A stretch of DNA of 38,661 nucleotides from Alphaproteobacteria bacterium. GTDB taxonomy: Bacteria; Pseudomonadota; Alphaproteobacteria; DSM-16000; Inquilinaceae. Positions 16,174 to 24,458 of this stretch are shown piece by piece (positions within the stretch are counted from its first letter, which is position 1; each line of letters opens with the position of its first letter). The stretch spans positions 1 to 38,661 of the forward strand of contig JANQKE010000177.1 of assembly GCA_028281265.1 (NCBI GenBank), written 5' to 3'. Below the pieces are notes generated by a model, which saw nothing but the letters and a program-made list of their open reading frames with translations, had not been told where the DNA came from and ran no database searches. Position numbers and translations under genes: made by a program.

Positions 16174-17004
16174 GTGCCCGATAGCGTCCCCGCCGCCCCA
16201 GCCGCCTCCGCCGACGCGGCCCTTCCCCGCCGCCCGCTGGTCGTGCTCGACCGGGTCGGCAAGACCTACGCCAACGGCACGGTGGCCGTGCGCGACGTGG
16301 CGCTGACCGTCGGGGAGCACGAGTTCCTCAGCCTGCTGGGCCCGTCGGGCTGCGGCAAGTCGACCGTCCTGCGCATGATCGCCGGGCTCGGCGACGTCAC
16401 CACCGGCACCATCGCGTGGCCGAAATCCCCGCTCGACGTGGCCGGCCGGCCGGAGCGGGACGTCGGTTTCGTCTTCCAGGAGCCGACTTTGATGCCCTGG
16501 GCGACGGTGTTCGACAATGTCTACCTGCCGCTCAAGCTGCAGCGTCGGCCCAAGGCGTCGGTGCGCGACCAGGTGATGGATGCGCTGGAGATGGTGCACC
16601 TGGACGGTTTCGCCGACGCCTACCCGCGGGAGCTGTCCGGCGGGATGAAGATGCGGGTGTCGATCGCCCGCGCGTTGGTGACCGAACCCAAGGTCCTGCT
16701 GATGGACGAGCCGTTCGCGGCGCTGGACGAGATCACCCGCTTCAAGCTCAACAACGATCTGCTCGGCCTGTGGCGGGAGCGGTCGTTCACCGTCGTCTTC
16801 GTCACCCATTCGGTGTTCGAGAGCGTCTATCTGTCCAACCGGATCGTGGTGATGGCGGCCCGGCCGGGTCGGGTGATCGCCGATATCGCGGTCGACGCTC
16901 CGTATCCGCGGGACGAGGCGTTCCGCACATCGCCGGTCTACAACGACCATTGCCGGCAGGTGTCCGGTGAGCTGCGCGCGGCCATGGGCGGGGACGCGCA
17001 TTGA
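16174..17004 (+). CDS. ABC importer ATPase, nitrate/sulfonate/pyrimidine type
   Basis: This ATP-binding subunit (276 residues from GTG 16174) energises the importer. Seen in order: Walker A GPSGCGKST (56-64), Q-loop FQEPTLMPWATV (Q102), signature LSGGMKMR (154-161), Walker B VLLMDEP (174-180), D-loop ALDE and the switch histidine in VFVTHS. The PTLMPWATV wording is typical of the SsuB/TauB/NrtD group. GCGAGG precedes the GTG; a TTG at 16135 would add 13 residues and cannot be excluded. It lies between its binding protein and permease genes, and the 146-bp gap before it contains G+C-rich inverted repeats. Confidence 0.88.
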   Translation: MPDSVPAAPAASADAALPRRPLVVLDRVGKTYANGTVAVRDVALTVGEHEFLSLLGPSGCGKSTVLRMIAGLGDVTTGTIAWPKSPLDVAGRPERDVGFVFQEPTLMPWATVFDNVYLPLKLQRRPKASVRDQVMDALEMVHLDGFADAYPRELSGGMKMRVSIARALVTEPKVLLMDEPFAALDEITRFKLNNDLLGLWRERSFTVVFVTHSVFESVYLSNRIVVMAARPGRVIADIAVDAPYPRDEAFRTSPVYNDHCRQVSGELRAAMGGDAH

Positions 17005-17095
17005 GCGCCCCGGACCGGCCCCGGCCTGCGTCCGATCGTCCGGAAGCCGGCGGGCGCTCCGCGCGTCGGTTTCGGTCTCTCCAAAGGTTGCCCCG

Positions 17096-17998
17096 ATGAG
17101 CGATCCCGCCCTGTCCGGCCCGTCGTCCCCGGTCGCCCCGGTGTCCGATACCCTGGCCAAGGAGCAGGCCGATTTCGCCGCCGCACAAGCCGGCGGCCAG
17201 CGGAACTGGTCGGAAACGGTGTGGGCCCGGGCCGGCATCCCCACCCTGGTCGGCGTCGTGGTGTTGCTGATCTGGGAATGGGCGGTCGACCACTATCAGA
17301 TCCGCTCCTTCGTCTTGCCGGCGCCGAGCGTCATCGGGGCGGCGATGGCGGGCAATATCGCGTCCCTGATGGAAAGCTGGTGGGTCACCTTCTCCGTCAC
17401 CGTGCAGGCTTTCGTGCTGGCCCTGGTCGGCGGGGTGGCGCTGGCGATCCTGTTCACCCAGTCCCGGCTGATCGAACTCGCCCTGTTCCCCTATGCGGTG
17501 ATCCTGCAGGTCACCCCGGTGGTGTCGATCGCCCCCCTGATCATCATCTGGGTCGGGTTCGACAATCTGCACCTGGCCTTGCTGATCATGGCCTGGCTGG
17601 TGGCGTTCTTCCCGATCCTGTCGAACACGGTGATGGGCCTGCGGTCGGTCGACCACAATCTGATCAACCTGTTCAAGCTCTACGGGGCCAGCCGCTGGCA
17701 GGTCCTGATCCAGCTTCAGATGCCTGCGGCCCTGCCGTATATCCTGGCGGGGATGAAGATCTCCGGCGGGTTAGCGCTGATCGGCGCGGTGGTGGCGGAG
17801 TTCGTCGGCGGCGCCAGCGGGGCGGCGGGTCTGGCCTGGCGGATCATCGAGGCCGGCAACCGGCTGCAGATCGACCGCATGTTCGCCGCCCTGGTGATGA
17901 TGTCGCTGACCGGCATCGCGATCTTCTTCGCCCTGCATTTCCTGCAGCATTTCCTGCTCCGGAGATGGCACGAGAGCGCCCTGCGGTCGGAGAGCTGA
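17096..17998 (+). CDS. ABC importer permease, SsuC/TauC-like
   Basis: This 300-residue inner-membrane permease of the BPD_transp_1 family has about six or seven membrane helices from residue 45 on. The first 40 residues are soluble and polar. The ATPase-contact EAA loop is seen as LFKLYGASRWQVLIQLQMPAALPYI, just before the final helices. Wording such as QVTPVVSIAPLIIIWVGF is typical of nitrate, sulfonate and pyrimidine importer permeases. ATG 17096 has AAAGG upstream at good spacing; a longer frame starting inside the ATPase gene is rejected. It forms a transporter with the two genes before it, and the deaminase-like gene follows 64 bp later. Confidence 0.88.
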   Translation: MSDPALSGPSSPVAPVSDTLAKEQADFAAAQAGGQRNWSETVWARAGIPTLVGVVVLLIWEWAVDHYQIRSFVLPAPSVIGAAMAGNIASLMESWWVTFSVTVQAFVLALVGGVALAILFTQSRLIELALFPYAVILQVTPVVSIAPLIIIWVGFDNLHLALLIMAWLVAFFPILSNTVMGLRSVDHNLINLFKLYGASRWQVLIQLQMPAALPYILAGMKISGGLALIGAVVAEFVGGASGAAGLAWRIIEAGNRLQIDRMFAALVMMSLTGIAIFFALHFLQHFLLRRWHESALRSES

Positions 17999-18062
17999 CG
18001 GCACCATCCCGCCGCCGCCCCTTCCGTTCTACCGCATCGTCCCCGCCTCGAGGACCTCAGCC

Positions 18063-19388
18063 ATGGCCGCGCCCGTCACGCGCATCCGCAGCGCCACCGT
18101 CCCCGCCTGCCTGGTCGACAGGGGTGCCGGCCACAGGGGTGCGCCGACGCTCAAGGACGGCTTGGTGGCGGTCGACCTGGTGCTGGAAGACGGCCGCATC
18201 GCCGCCGTCGCCCCGTCGGCCGCGGCCGACGGGGCCACGGCGGAGGAAGCGGGGACGCTCGATCTCCGCGGCGGCATGCTGATGCCGGGGCTGATCGACA
18301 GCCACACCCATCTCGACAAAAGCCATATCTGGCCACGGCGGGAGAACCCGGACGGCACCTTCCCGGCGGCGCTGGCCGCAGCCCAAGCCGACCGGGAGCA
18401 GTGCTGGACGGCCGAAGACCTGCTCGCCCGCGCCGACTTCGCCCTGCGGTGCGCCTACGCCCACGGGACGGTCGCGGTCCGCACCCATCTCGACAGCATC
18501 GACGCCCAGACGGCGGTTTCCTGGGATGTGTTCGACACCCTGCGGGCGGACTGGGCGGACCGGATCACGCTGCAGGCGGTCAGCCTGTCGCCGATCGACC
18601 TGGCCGGGGATGCGTCGGTCTATCGGTCCGTCGTCGCCCGCGCGGCGCGCAGCGCTGGGGTCGTCGGCGCGGTCACCTACCCGACGGTCGATGTGGCGGC
18701 GAAGATCGACACCGTGTTCCGGCTGGCGATGGAGGCGGGCCTGGCGCTCGATCTCCATGTCGACGAGAACCTCGACCCCAGTTCCGTGACCTTGCGGATC
18801 ATCGCCGAGACCGCGCTGAGGCTCGGCTTCACCGGCCCGATCCAGGTCGGTCATTGCTGCAGCCTGTCGGTGCAAGACGAGGGGGAGGTCGATCGGACCC
18901 TGGGCCTGGTGGCCGAGGCCGGGATCGCCGTGGTCACCCTGCCGATGTGCAACCTCTATCTGCAGGACCGAAGGCCGGGCCGGACGCCCCGGCGCCGCGG
19001 GGTGACCCTGCTGCACGAGATGACGGACCGCGGCATCCGGGTCTCGGCCGCCTCGGACAACACCCGCGACCCGTTCTTCGGCTACGGCGATCTCGACATG
19101 GTCGAGGTCTGGCGGGAGGTCACCCGAATCGCCCAGCTCGACCGGCCGTTCGCGGACTGGGCGCGGCTGGTGACCGGCAACCCGGCCCGCGCCATGGGGC
19201 TCGCGGACCGCGGCCGCATCGCCCCGGGGCTGCCGGCGGATCTGATCGCCTTCCCGCGAGCCCGAACCTATTCGGAGCTGTTCGCCCGGCCGCAGAGCGA
19301 TCGTATCGTCCTGCGCGACGGCCGGCCCGTCGACCGGAGGGTGCCGGACTACCGCGAGCTCGATCCGGTGGTCGGGCCGCCCTGGTAA
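18063..19388 (+). CDS. Cytosine deaminase-like amidohydrolase
   Basis: This 441-residue metal-dependent hydrolase of the amidohydrolase superfamily is closest in layout to cytosine deaminase (CodA). Its metal and catalytic residues map onto CodA: H81 and H83 in DSHTHLDKS, H232 and E235 in LHVDEN (CodA HCDE), H264 in VGHCCSLS and D332 in ASDNTRDPF. The PMCNLYLQDR segment corresponds to the PLVNIHLQGR pyrimidine-contact region of CodA. CodA converts cytosine to uracil and ammonia. Related enzymes act on isocytosine, creatinine or other cyclic amidines, so the exact substrate is open. Its place after the NMT1-type importer suggests it processes the imported compound. Confidence 0.85.
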   Translation: MAAPVTRIRSATVPACLVDRGAGHRGAPTLKDGLVAVDLVLEDGRIAAVAPSAAADGATAEEAGTLDLRGGMLMPGLIDSHTHLDKSHIWPRRENPDGTFPAALAAAQADREQCWTAEDLLARADFALRCAYAHGTVAVRTHLDSIDAQTAVSWDVFDTLRADWADRITLQAVSLSPIDLAGDASVYRSVVARAARSAGVVGAVTYPTVDVAAKIDTVFRLAMEAGLALDLHVDENLDPSSVTLRIIAETALRLGFTGPIQVGHCCSLSVQDEGEVDRTLGLVAEAGIAVVTLPMCNLYLQDRRPGRTPRRRGVTLLHEMTDRGIRVSAASDNTRDPFFGYGDLDMVEVWREVTRIAQLDRPFADWARLVTGNPARAMGLADRGRIAPGLPADLIAFPRARTYSELFARPQSDRIVLRDGRPVDRRVPDYRELDPVVGPPW

Positions 19389-19409
19389 GACGGAGGGCCT
19401 GCGGATCGG

Positions 19410-20282
19410 TCAGGCGGCAGCGTGCGGCGGCCGGCCGCGATGCAGCACCCGATCCTCCGGCAGGACCGCATCGGGGGCGAGCGGGGCCGTGTCCTTGAAC
19501 GCCCGGTACAGGGGGGTGAAGTCACGATCGGTCGCCGCGAACAGTTGATCGAAGCTGTCGAGCACGAAGTAGGTCCGCTGATACGTGTCGATCTTGTAGT
19601 CGGTGCGCATGACCCGGGCGAGATCGAAGCCGATCCGGTTGGGTTCCGGGCTGTCCAGGCAATGCACCGTCTCCCCTTTGGAGGACAGGATGCCGGCACC
19701 GTAGGCCCGCAGACCGGCCGGCGTGCGGACCAGCCCGAACTCGACCATGTACCAATACAGCCGCGCCAGCATCTTCAGCCCGCCCTCGGCCTCGGCCTGC
19801 ACGCCCTTGGCGCCGTAGGCGGCCAGATAGTCGGCGAACACCGGCGTGGCCAGCATCGGCACATGGCCGAAGAAATCGTGGAAGATGTCGGGTTCGACCA
19901 GATAGTCCATCTCCTCGGGCGTGCGGATCCACCAGGTCACGGGAAACCGCCGGTTGGCCAGGTGATCGAAGAACGCCCCGTCCGGGATCAGGCCGGGGAC
20001 GGCCACCAGCGTCCAGCCGGTGCGGGCGGACAGCCAGCCCGACACCCGGGCGAGATCGGGAATGCCGTCGGCCACCCCCATCGCCCGGACGGCGCCGGTG
20101 AACGCGTCGGCCGCGTAGCCCGGCATCAGGGCCATCTGCCGGCGATAGAGCGTGCGCCAGGTGCCGTGATCGGCCTCGCCATAGGCGCCCATGTCCTGGT
20201 CCAGGGTGTAGTCGTCCCGCACCCGGCTGTAGTCCCCGCGCAGACCGTGATCGGTATTGGCGGCCGGAATCGCGACGGTCAT
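19410..20282 (-). CDS. phhA: Phenylalanine 4-monooxygenase
   Basis: This 290-residue cytosolic non-heme iron enzyme uses tetrahydropterin and oxygen to make tyrosine from phenylalanine. The iron-binding 2-His-1-Glu triad is clear: H135 and H140 in PDIFHDFFGHVPML and E181 in YWYMVEFGL. The pterin-proximal WWIRTPEEMDYLVEPD segment also fits bacterial PhhA, and no regulatory ACT domain is present, as usual in bacteria. AGGAGGG lies 7 bases before ATG 20282; an extension to 20543 would run through repeat B1 and is rejected. It stands alone: no phhB (pterin dehydratase) or Lrp-type regulator is in the window. It converges with the deaminase-like gene, leaving 21 bp. Confidence 0.95.
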   Translation of the reverse strand: MTVAIPAANTDHGLRGDYSRVRDDYTLDQDMGAYGEADHGTWRTLYRRQMALMPGYAADAFTGAVRAMGVADGIPDLARVSGWLSARTGWTLVAVPGLIPDGAFFDHLANRRFPVTWWIRTPEEMDYLVEPDIFHDFFGHVPMLATPVFADYLAAYGAKGVQAEAEGGLKMLARLYWYMVEFGLVRTPAGLRAYGAGILSSKGETVHCLDSPEPNRIGFDLARVMRTDYKIDTYQRTYFVLDSFDQLFAATDRDFTPLYRAFKDTAPLAPDAVLPEDRVLHRGRPPHAAA

Positions 20283-20582
20283 CGCTGCGCCCTCCTGTCG
20301 GCGGTGATCCAAGGGGCGAGTATCGCGCCGATCGGGCGGTGAAGGATTGCGATCGTGCCGAACACCGATAGGTGACCGGTCAGATATCGCTGATGTCGGG
20401 GGTTTGGCCGGTGCGATCTGACCGGCACCCGTCAGGCCCGGCCGGCGTCTCATGCCGGGTCGCGACGGCGCGCGCCCGAGCGTGTCCGAGGGCAGCCCTC
20501 GTGGGCGCGCCTGAACGAAAAGGACGGCTTGAGATGACGCCATCCCGCCCTGGCTCTCATCTTGCTCCAGCGCAAGCCGGCA
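20283..20582. other. Intergenic region with repeat B1
   Basis: This 300-bp gap lies between the phhA start and the end of the next minus-strand gene. The phhA promoter should be in 20283-20470, but I see no confident hexamers. The remainder is repeat B1. No gene is supported. Confidence 0.5.
20472..20581 (+). repeat. Family B structured repeat, copy B1
   Basis: GCGCCCGAGCGTGTCCGAGG matches copy B3 closely, then CGAGGGCAGCCCTCG forms a tight hairpin, followed by CTGAACG, GGACGGCTTGAGATGA and a closing CAAGCCG (20573-20579) that pairs with CGGCTTG (20525-20531). It ends one base before the stop codon of the minus-strand methyltransferase. Confidence 0.75.
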
Positions 20583-21071
20583 TCAGCCTGCCCGATAGAG
20601 ATAGTATCGGCCCGGCTTGACCCCTTGGGGTTCCGGCAGCGCGGTCCAGCCGCCAACCGGAAGGGCGTGGTTGGCCACGCAGATCCCGCCCGGGCGTAGT
20701 AGCGGTCGGAGGAGAGGGCCGACCGTTCGGGCCAGGGCCGCGTTGGCGGCGACCTCGCCCGTGCCGAGATCGGTGTGGATCAGCGCAACGGACCGGCCGA
20801 GCCGGGCGGTCGCCCGCGGCAGGGTGTCCGTGACCTCCCCCACGAACAGGCGGTCGTCAGGCGGGATGCAGTCCGGATGGGCCTTGACCCGCCGGTCGAA
20901 CACGTAGATCGCCCGATCGGGCAGGATCTCCCGCAGATGGTCGTAGGTGCGGCCGTTGCCCAGGCCCAGCTCCAGGACCGGGCCGGGCACCCCGGCGATC
21001 ATCGCGGCGGCGGCATCCAGGCAGGTCCGCTGCGCCTGCATGCGGCGGATGAAGCTGTCCAGGCGGCTCAT
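20583..21071 (-). CDS. Small class I SAM-dependent methyltransferase
   Basis: This 162-residue protein has a Rossmann-type methyltransferase core. Motif I is VLELGLGNGRTYDHL (about 32-46), and the acidic end of strand 2 is seen in IYVFDRRV. A later strand reads GRSVALIHTDLGTG, and the C-terminal sheet ends with GRYYLYRA. It resembles the short Methyltransf_17 group, but the substrate is unknown. It is the last gene of a minus-strand set with the cyclic-nucleotide-binding protein (46-bp gap) and the ABC exporter. Its stop codon is directly followed by repeat B1. No good ribosome binding site is visible before ATG 21071, so the start is less sure. Confidence 0.75.
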   Translation of the reverse strand: MSRLDSFIRRMQAQRTCLDAAAAMIAGVPGPVLELGLGNGRTYDHLREILPDRAIYVFDRRVKAHPDCIPPDDRLFVGEVTDTLPRATARLGRSVALIHTDLGTGEVAANAALARTVGPLLRPLLRPGGICVANHALPVGGWTALPEPQGVKPGRYYLYRAG

Positions 21072-21117
21072 GCCGGTGCGGTATCCACGGATGGCGGGAG
21101 GACGAGGCGGGCCCGGG

Positions 21118-21561
21118 TCAGCCGTTGCGGGCGGCCGCCCGCTGCGTGGTCTGCTGCACCCGCTGGGCCAGCACGCGCATGATCTCCACGGCCATCTGCG
21201 GGAACTCCGTCACCAGCCGGAAGAACAGGTCCTTGGAGATCATCAAGGTGGTCAGGTCGCTGGTCGCCTGCACGGTCGCGGTGCGGGGCACGTCGCACAG
21301 GATCGCGATCTCGCCGACGAAATCGTTCTTGCCGATCTGTGCCACCACCATCGGGCCATCGGCCGTGTCGACGATCACATCGGCCGTTCCTTCCATGACG
21401 ATGTAGGCTTCCTGGCCGATCTCCCCCTGATGAAACAGTTCCTCGCCGGCCTTGAAGACGACCCGTTCGCTGGTAAAGGCCAACAGCTTGAGCTTGGACG
21501 TCTCGATATTGGCGAACAGCGGGATCTTCTTGAGCAGATCCACTTCCTCGACCAGGCTCAT
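21118..21561 (-). CDS. Stand-alone cyclic nucleotide-binding domain protein
   Basis: This 147-residue protein consists of one cyclic nucleotide-binding (Crp/Fnr effector) domain with no DNA-binding domain. The beta-roll reads FKAGEELFHQGEIGQEAYIVMEGTADV when split at its turns, and the phosphate-binding cassette is GEIAILCDVPRTATVQA, with the conserved glycine-glutamate and arginine expected for cAMP or cGMP binding. A C-terminal helix follows (LAQRVQQTTQR). GAGGGG precedes ATG 21561. It lies 89 bp after the ABC exporter gene on the same strand and 46 bp before the methyltransferase gene. It probably acts by protein contact, perhaps regulating the exporter; that is inference. Confidence 0.85.
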   Translation of the reverse strand: MSLVEEVDLLKKIPLFANIETSKLKLLAFTSERVVFKAGEELFHQGEIGQEAYIVMEGTADVIVDTADGPMVVAQIGKNDFVGEIAILCDVPRTATVQATSDLTTLMISKDLFFRLVTEFPQMAVEIMRVLAQRVQQTTQRAAARNG

Positions 21562-21650
21562 CGGCTGAGTTCCCCTCGTTGGTCCGATCGGGCTGGAGCC
21601 GGCGCGCGGTCTGCCGGATCCCGCCTCCCTTTGTTTGTTTGTGTCGATTG

Positions 21651-24290
21651 CTACTCGTTGTCGACCAGGCTGGCCAGCACGCTGCCCTGTCGGGACAGCT
21701 CGTCATAGCTGCCCCGGCCCGCCACCCGGCCGTTGTGCAGCACGATCACCTCGGGGAAGCGGGCCGCGTGGCTGGGGCGGTGCACACCCCAGAGCACGCC
21801 CCGGCCCGCCATCTCCGTGTCGATCAGGTCGGCCAGATGCGCCTGGCTGCCGCCATCCAGCAGGGACGTCGCCTCGTCCAGCACCAGCCATTCCGGCTGT
21901 TTGAGCAGGGCACGGGCGACCGCCAGCCGCTGCTTCTGCGCACCCGACAGGCGTGCCCCCATCAGCCCGACCGACGAGTTGAGGCCCACACCCATCACCG
22001 TCGCCCGGAGATCGAGGCTGTCGACCACCTCGGCGATCAGTGCTTGCACCTTCTCCTGCACGCCCGACTGGCCGTAGCGTGCCTTGCCGAACAGGATGTT
22101 GTCCTGCAGCGTGGCCGCAGCGTTGTAAGCATCGATGTCGAAGAATGCGACGGCGTCCTGCATGTCTTCGGGCAGCGTGTCGGCGAAGACCCGCCGGGCC
22201 TCCAGCAGCCGCTGTTTCATCGCCTCGTCGATCAACCCCAACCGGTGTCGCTGCGGGATCAGCTTGAACGGCAGGGACATCAGGCGGGTGCGCTCATCCT
22301 CCTTCAACAGGCCCGCCCCGGCCTTGTCGATCTTGGTCAGGATCGGCTGGAACTCCGGCAGATCGTCGGCCGAGATGAAGGAGAACTGTTCCAGCAGCTC
22401 GGTGTTGCCGGTCATCTCCCCGAACAGCTCGACCATGGTCCGGGCGATATCGACCCCCATGGTGACGAAATCCTCGGTCAGGCCGGTCTGGTCGAGCACG
22501 GCCAGCACATGCGGGTTCTCGGCCAGCCGGTCGAGATCGAAACCGTTGGCGACGGGCGTGCCGAACAGGAGGTTCTCGGCCACCGTGGCGCTCTCGTTAT
22601 AGGCATCCGCGGCGAACCGTTCGACGAGGTCCGCCACCGCCGGATCCTGCAGCCGCTCGGCCACCGCCCGCCGGGCGGCCATGATGCGCTCGGCGGTGTC
22701 CGGTTGTCGGCCGGGGTCGATCGTGCCGTTGAGGCCCATCCGGTAGACGTCCTCCCCCATGCCGACGCCCTCGAGCAGCGTCAGCAGACGCGGCTCGAGG
22801 GCGTCGGTATCGGCGACGCCGGCGGCTTCGTAGTCCACCCAATCCGCATCGTAGGGATGGAGGGAGTTGGCCGAAGCCTTGGCCTCCTTCAGGAAATGGG
22901 CGAGCGCGTCGTCATGGGGCGGCGGCACCAGGGGCCGGTGCTTGAGACCATAGATCAGATTGCCGCGCAGACTGTCGGTGAACATCACCGGGGTCGAGCC
23001 GAGATAGGCGAAACGCCGGCCGGTGACCGATTCGGCCAGGTCCGCCATGTCATGGTCCCCGAGCTTGATACGGCCCTGGCTGGGGACCAGCAGGCGGGCG
23101 GCCAGCATCAGAAACTCCGTCTTGCCGGAATTGCCGTCTCCGGCCACCGCGATATGGGCATCGATGGGGATGTCGATCGACACGCTTTCGAGGGCCGGCG
23201 GCGCGTCCTCCTCGACATAGGTGACGGAGCTGAACGACAACGGCCCCGGCAGCGGGGTCGGCAGTTCCGCATCCTCCAGCAACTGCTGGGTCGGTTGGAT
23301 ATCGGTGGGCTCGAACTGCTCGGCCACCTGCTCGTACTTGATCCGGATATCCTCGACGCGCTGGTAGTAGTTCAGGAGCTCCCGCCACGGGCCGGACAGG
23401 TCCTTGTAGGCGGCCAGCACGGCCACCAGGGCCCCGAACGAGATCGATCCCTGCAGCACCAGGACGCCGCCGATCGAGTAGAAGAAGAACGGGGTCAACT
23501 GATTGAGGAAATTGTTGAGGAACTTGATGAAGAACTTGCGGCGGAAGATCTCGTAGCGGATCTCGAAAATGCCGCCCAGCCGGGTCGATACGTCCGACAG
23601 GTGATACGCGCTGGTATCCTGGGCGTGGATCTCGCCGGTGGCCGCCACGGTCTCGCCGATCCGGTCGGAGAGCTGGCGGACGGCGCGGATCCGGCGCTTG
23701 CCGAGCTGGTTCACATGCCGTTGCAACTTGGGGATGATATAGGCCTGCATCGGATACAGCGCGATCGCCGCAGCCCCCAGGATCGGGTCCTGGATGAAGA
23801 TGAAGCCCAGATAGACCAACAGGGTTCCGCCCTGGAACACCGGCAGGGCATAGGCGTCGCCGACGAAGCCGCCGATCGGCTCGACCTCCTGGGTCACCAT
23901 CGGGATGATCTCCCCCGCGCTCATGCGTTTGAAGCGGGGGAGCCTGAACCTGAGCACTCGGGTGTAGAGATCGTAGCGCAGCCGGCGCAGCATGCGCTCG
24001 CCCAACTGGCCACGATAGACGTTGATGTAGTACTTGAAGCCGCCGTTGATGCAGACCAGCGCCAGGAACAGGAAGCTCAAGGTCAGCAGGAACTCGACCT
24101 GGTTCAGCTCCATGCCCGCAAAAGGGACCGGGAAGGGACCGGCGTCGGCCGACAAGGCGTCGTCGATTATCTGTCTCGGAAGATCCAGGCTGAAATAGAG
24201 GAAGGGAAAGGAAATCAAGGTCAGGATGGTGATATAGATTTGCTGTCGCTTGCTATATCGCCAGATGAAGCTAAAGATGTTGTGATCCAT
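21651..24290 (-). CDS. ABC exporter with a strongly expanded ATPase domain
   Basis: This 879-residue half-transporter has a six-helix exporter membrane domain (about 15-300) fused to an ATPase domain. Walker A is GDGNSGKT (384-391), but the signature LSGAQ (781-785) comes about 390 residues later instead of the usual 110-130. Walker B is WLVLDE (801-806) and the switch histidine is H837 in VHRPSHA. The Q-loop glutamine appears replaced by serine (YLGSTPVMF, S432). The extra region repeats the post-Q-loop wording: SLRGNLIYG (440-448), ATVAENLLFG (568-577) and ATLQDNILFG (726-735), the last two each preceded by DAYN. ATG 24290 was chosen over an upstream start. It leads the minus-strand operon, divergent from the glycosyltransferase set. 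Confidence 0.88.
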   Translation of the reverse strand: MDHNIFSFIWRYSKRQQIYITILTLISFPFLYFSLDLPRQIIDDALSADAGPFPVPFAGMELNQVEFLLTLSFLFLALVCINGGFKYYINVYRGQLGERMLRRLRYDLYTRVLRFRLPRFKRMSAGEIIPMVTQEVEPIGGFVGDAYALPVFQGGTLLVYLGFIFIQDPILGAAAIALYPMQAYIIPKLQRHVNQLGKRRIRAVRQLSDRIGETVAATGEIHAQDTSAYHLSDVSTRLGGIFEIRYEIFRRKFFIKFLNNFLNQLTPFFFYSIGGVLVLQGSISFGALVAVLAAYKDLSGPWRELLNYYQRVEDIRIKYEQVAEQFEPTDIQPTQQLLEDAELPTPLPGPLSFSSVTYVEEDAPPALESVSIDIPIDAHIAVAGDGNSGKTEFLMLAARLLVPSQGRIKLGDHDMADLAESVTGRRFAYLGSTPVMFTDSLRGNLIYGLKHRPLVPPPHDDALAHFLKEAKASANSLHPYDADWVDYEAAGVADTDALEPRLLTLLEGVGMGEDVYRMGLNGTIDPGRQPDTAERIMAARRAVAERLQDPAVADLVERFAADAYNESATVAENLLFGTPVANGFDLDRLAENPHVLAVLDQTGLTEDFVTMGVDIARTMVELFGEMTGNTELLEQFSFISADDLPEFQPILTKIDKAGAGLLKEDERTRLMSLPFKLIPQRHRLGLIDEAMKQRLLEARRVFADTLPEDMQDAVAFFDIDAYNAAATLQDNILFGKARYGQSGVQEKVQALIAEVVDSLDLRATVMGVGLNSSVGLMGARLSGAQKQRLAVARALLKQPEWLVLDEATSLLDGGSQAHLADLIDTEMAGRGVLWGVHRPSHAARFPEVIVLHNGRVAGRGSYDELSRQGSVLASLVDNE

Positions 24291-24458
24291 CGGACCCGCT
24301 TTATCCCTTAAGCCGGGGATTGACGCCACGCAAATCGGTGGTAGCGAGGGTCACCTTAACCCTGGTACGGATTTGCCGTAAATCACTGTTCCGTTGCCCC
24401 CGGCAGCCGGAACCGCACGCGCGATCCCTTCCCCTTCCATGGCCAACAGGTCCGTCCC

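Noticed and set aside
21579..24311. A 910-codon open frame on the plus strand
   Set aside because: It lies antisense to the ABC exporter gene, is rich in histidine, glutamine and arginine with no domain, and is a by-product of the high G+C content. The minus-strand protein has clear motifs.
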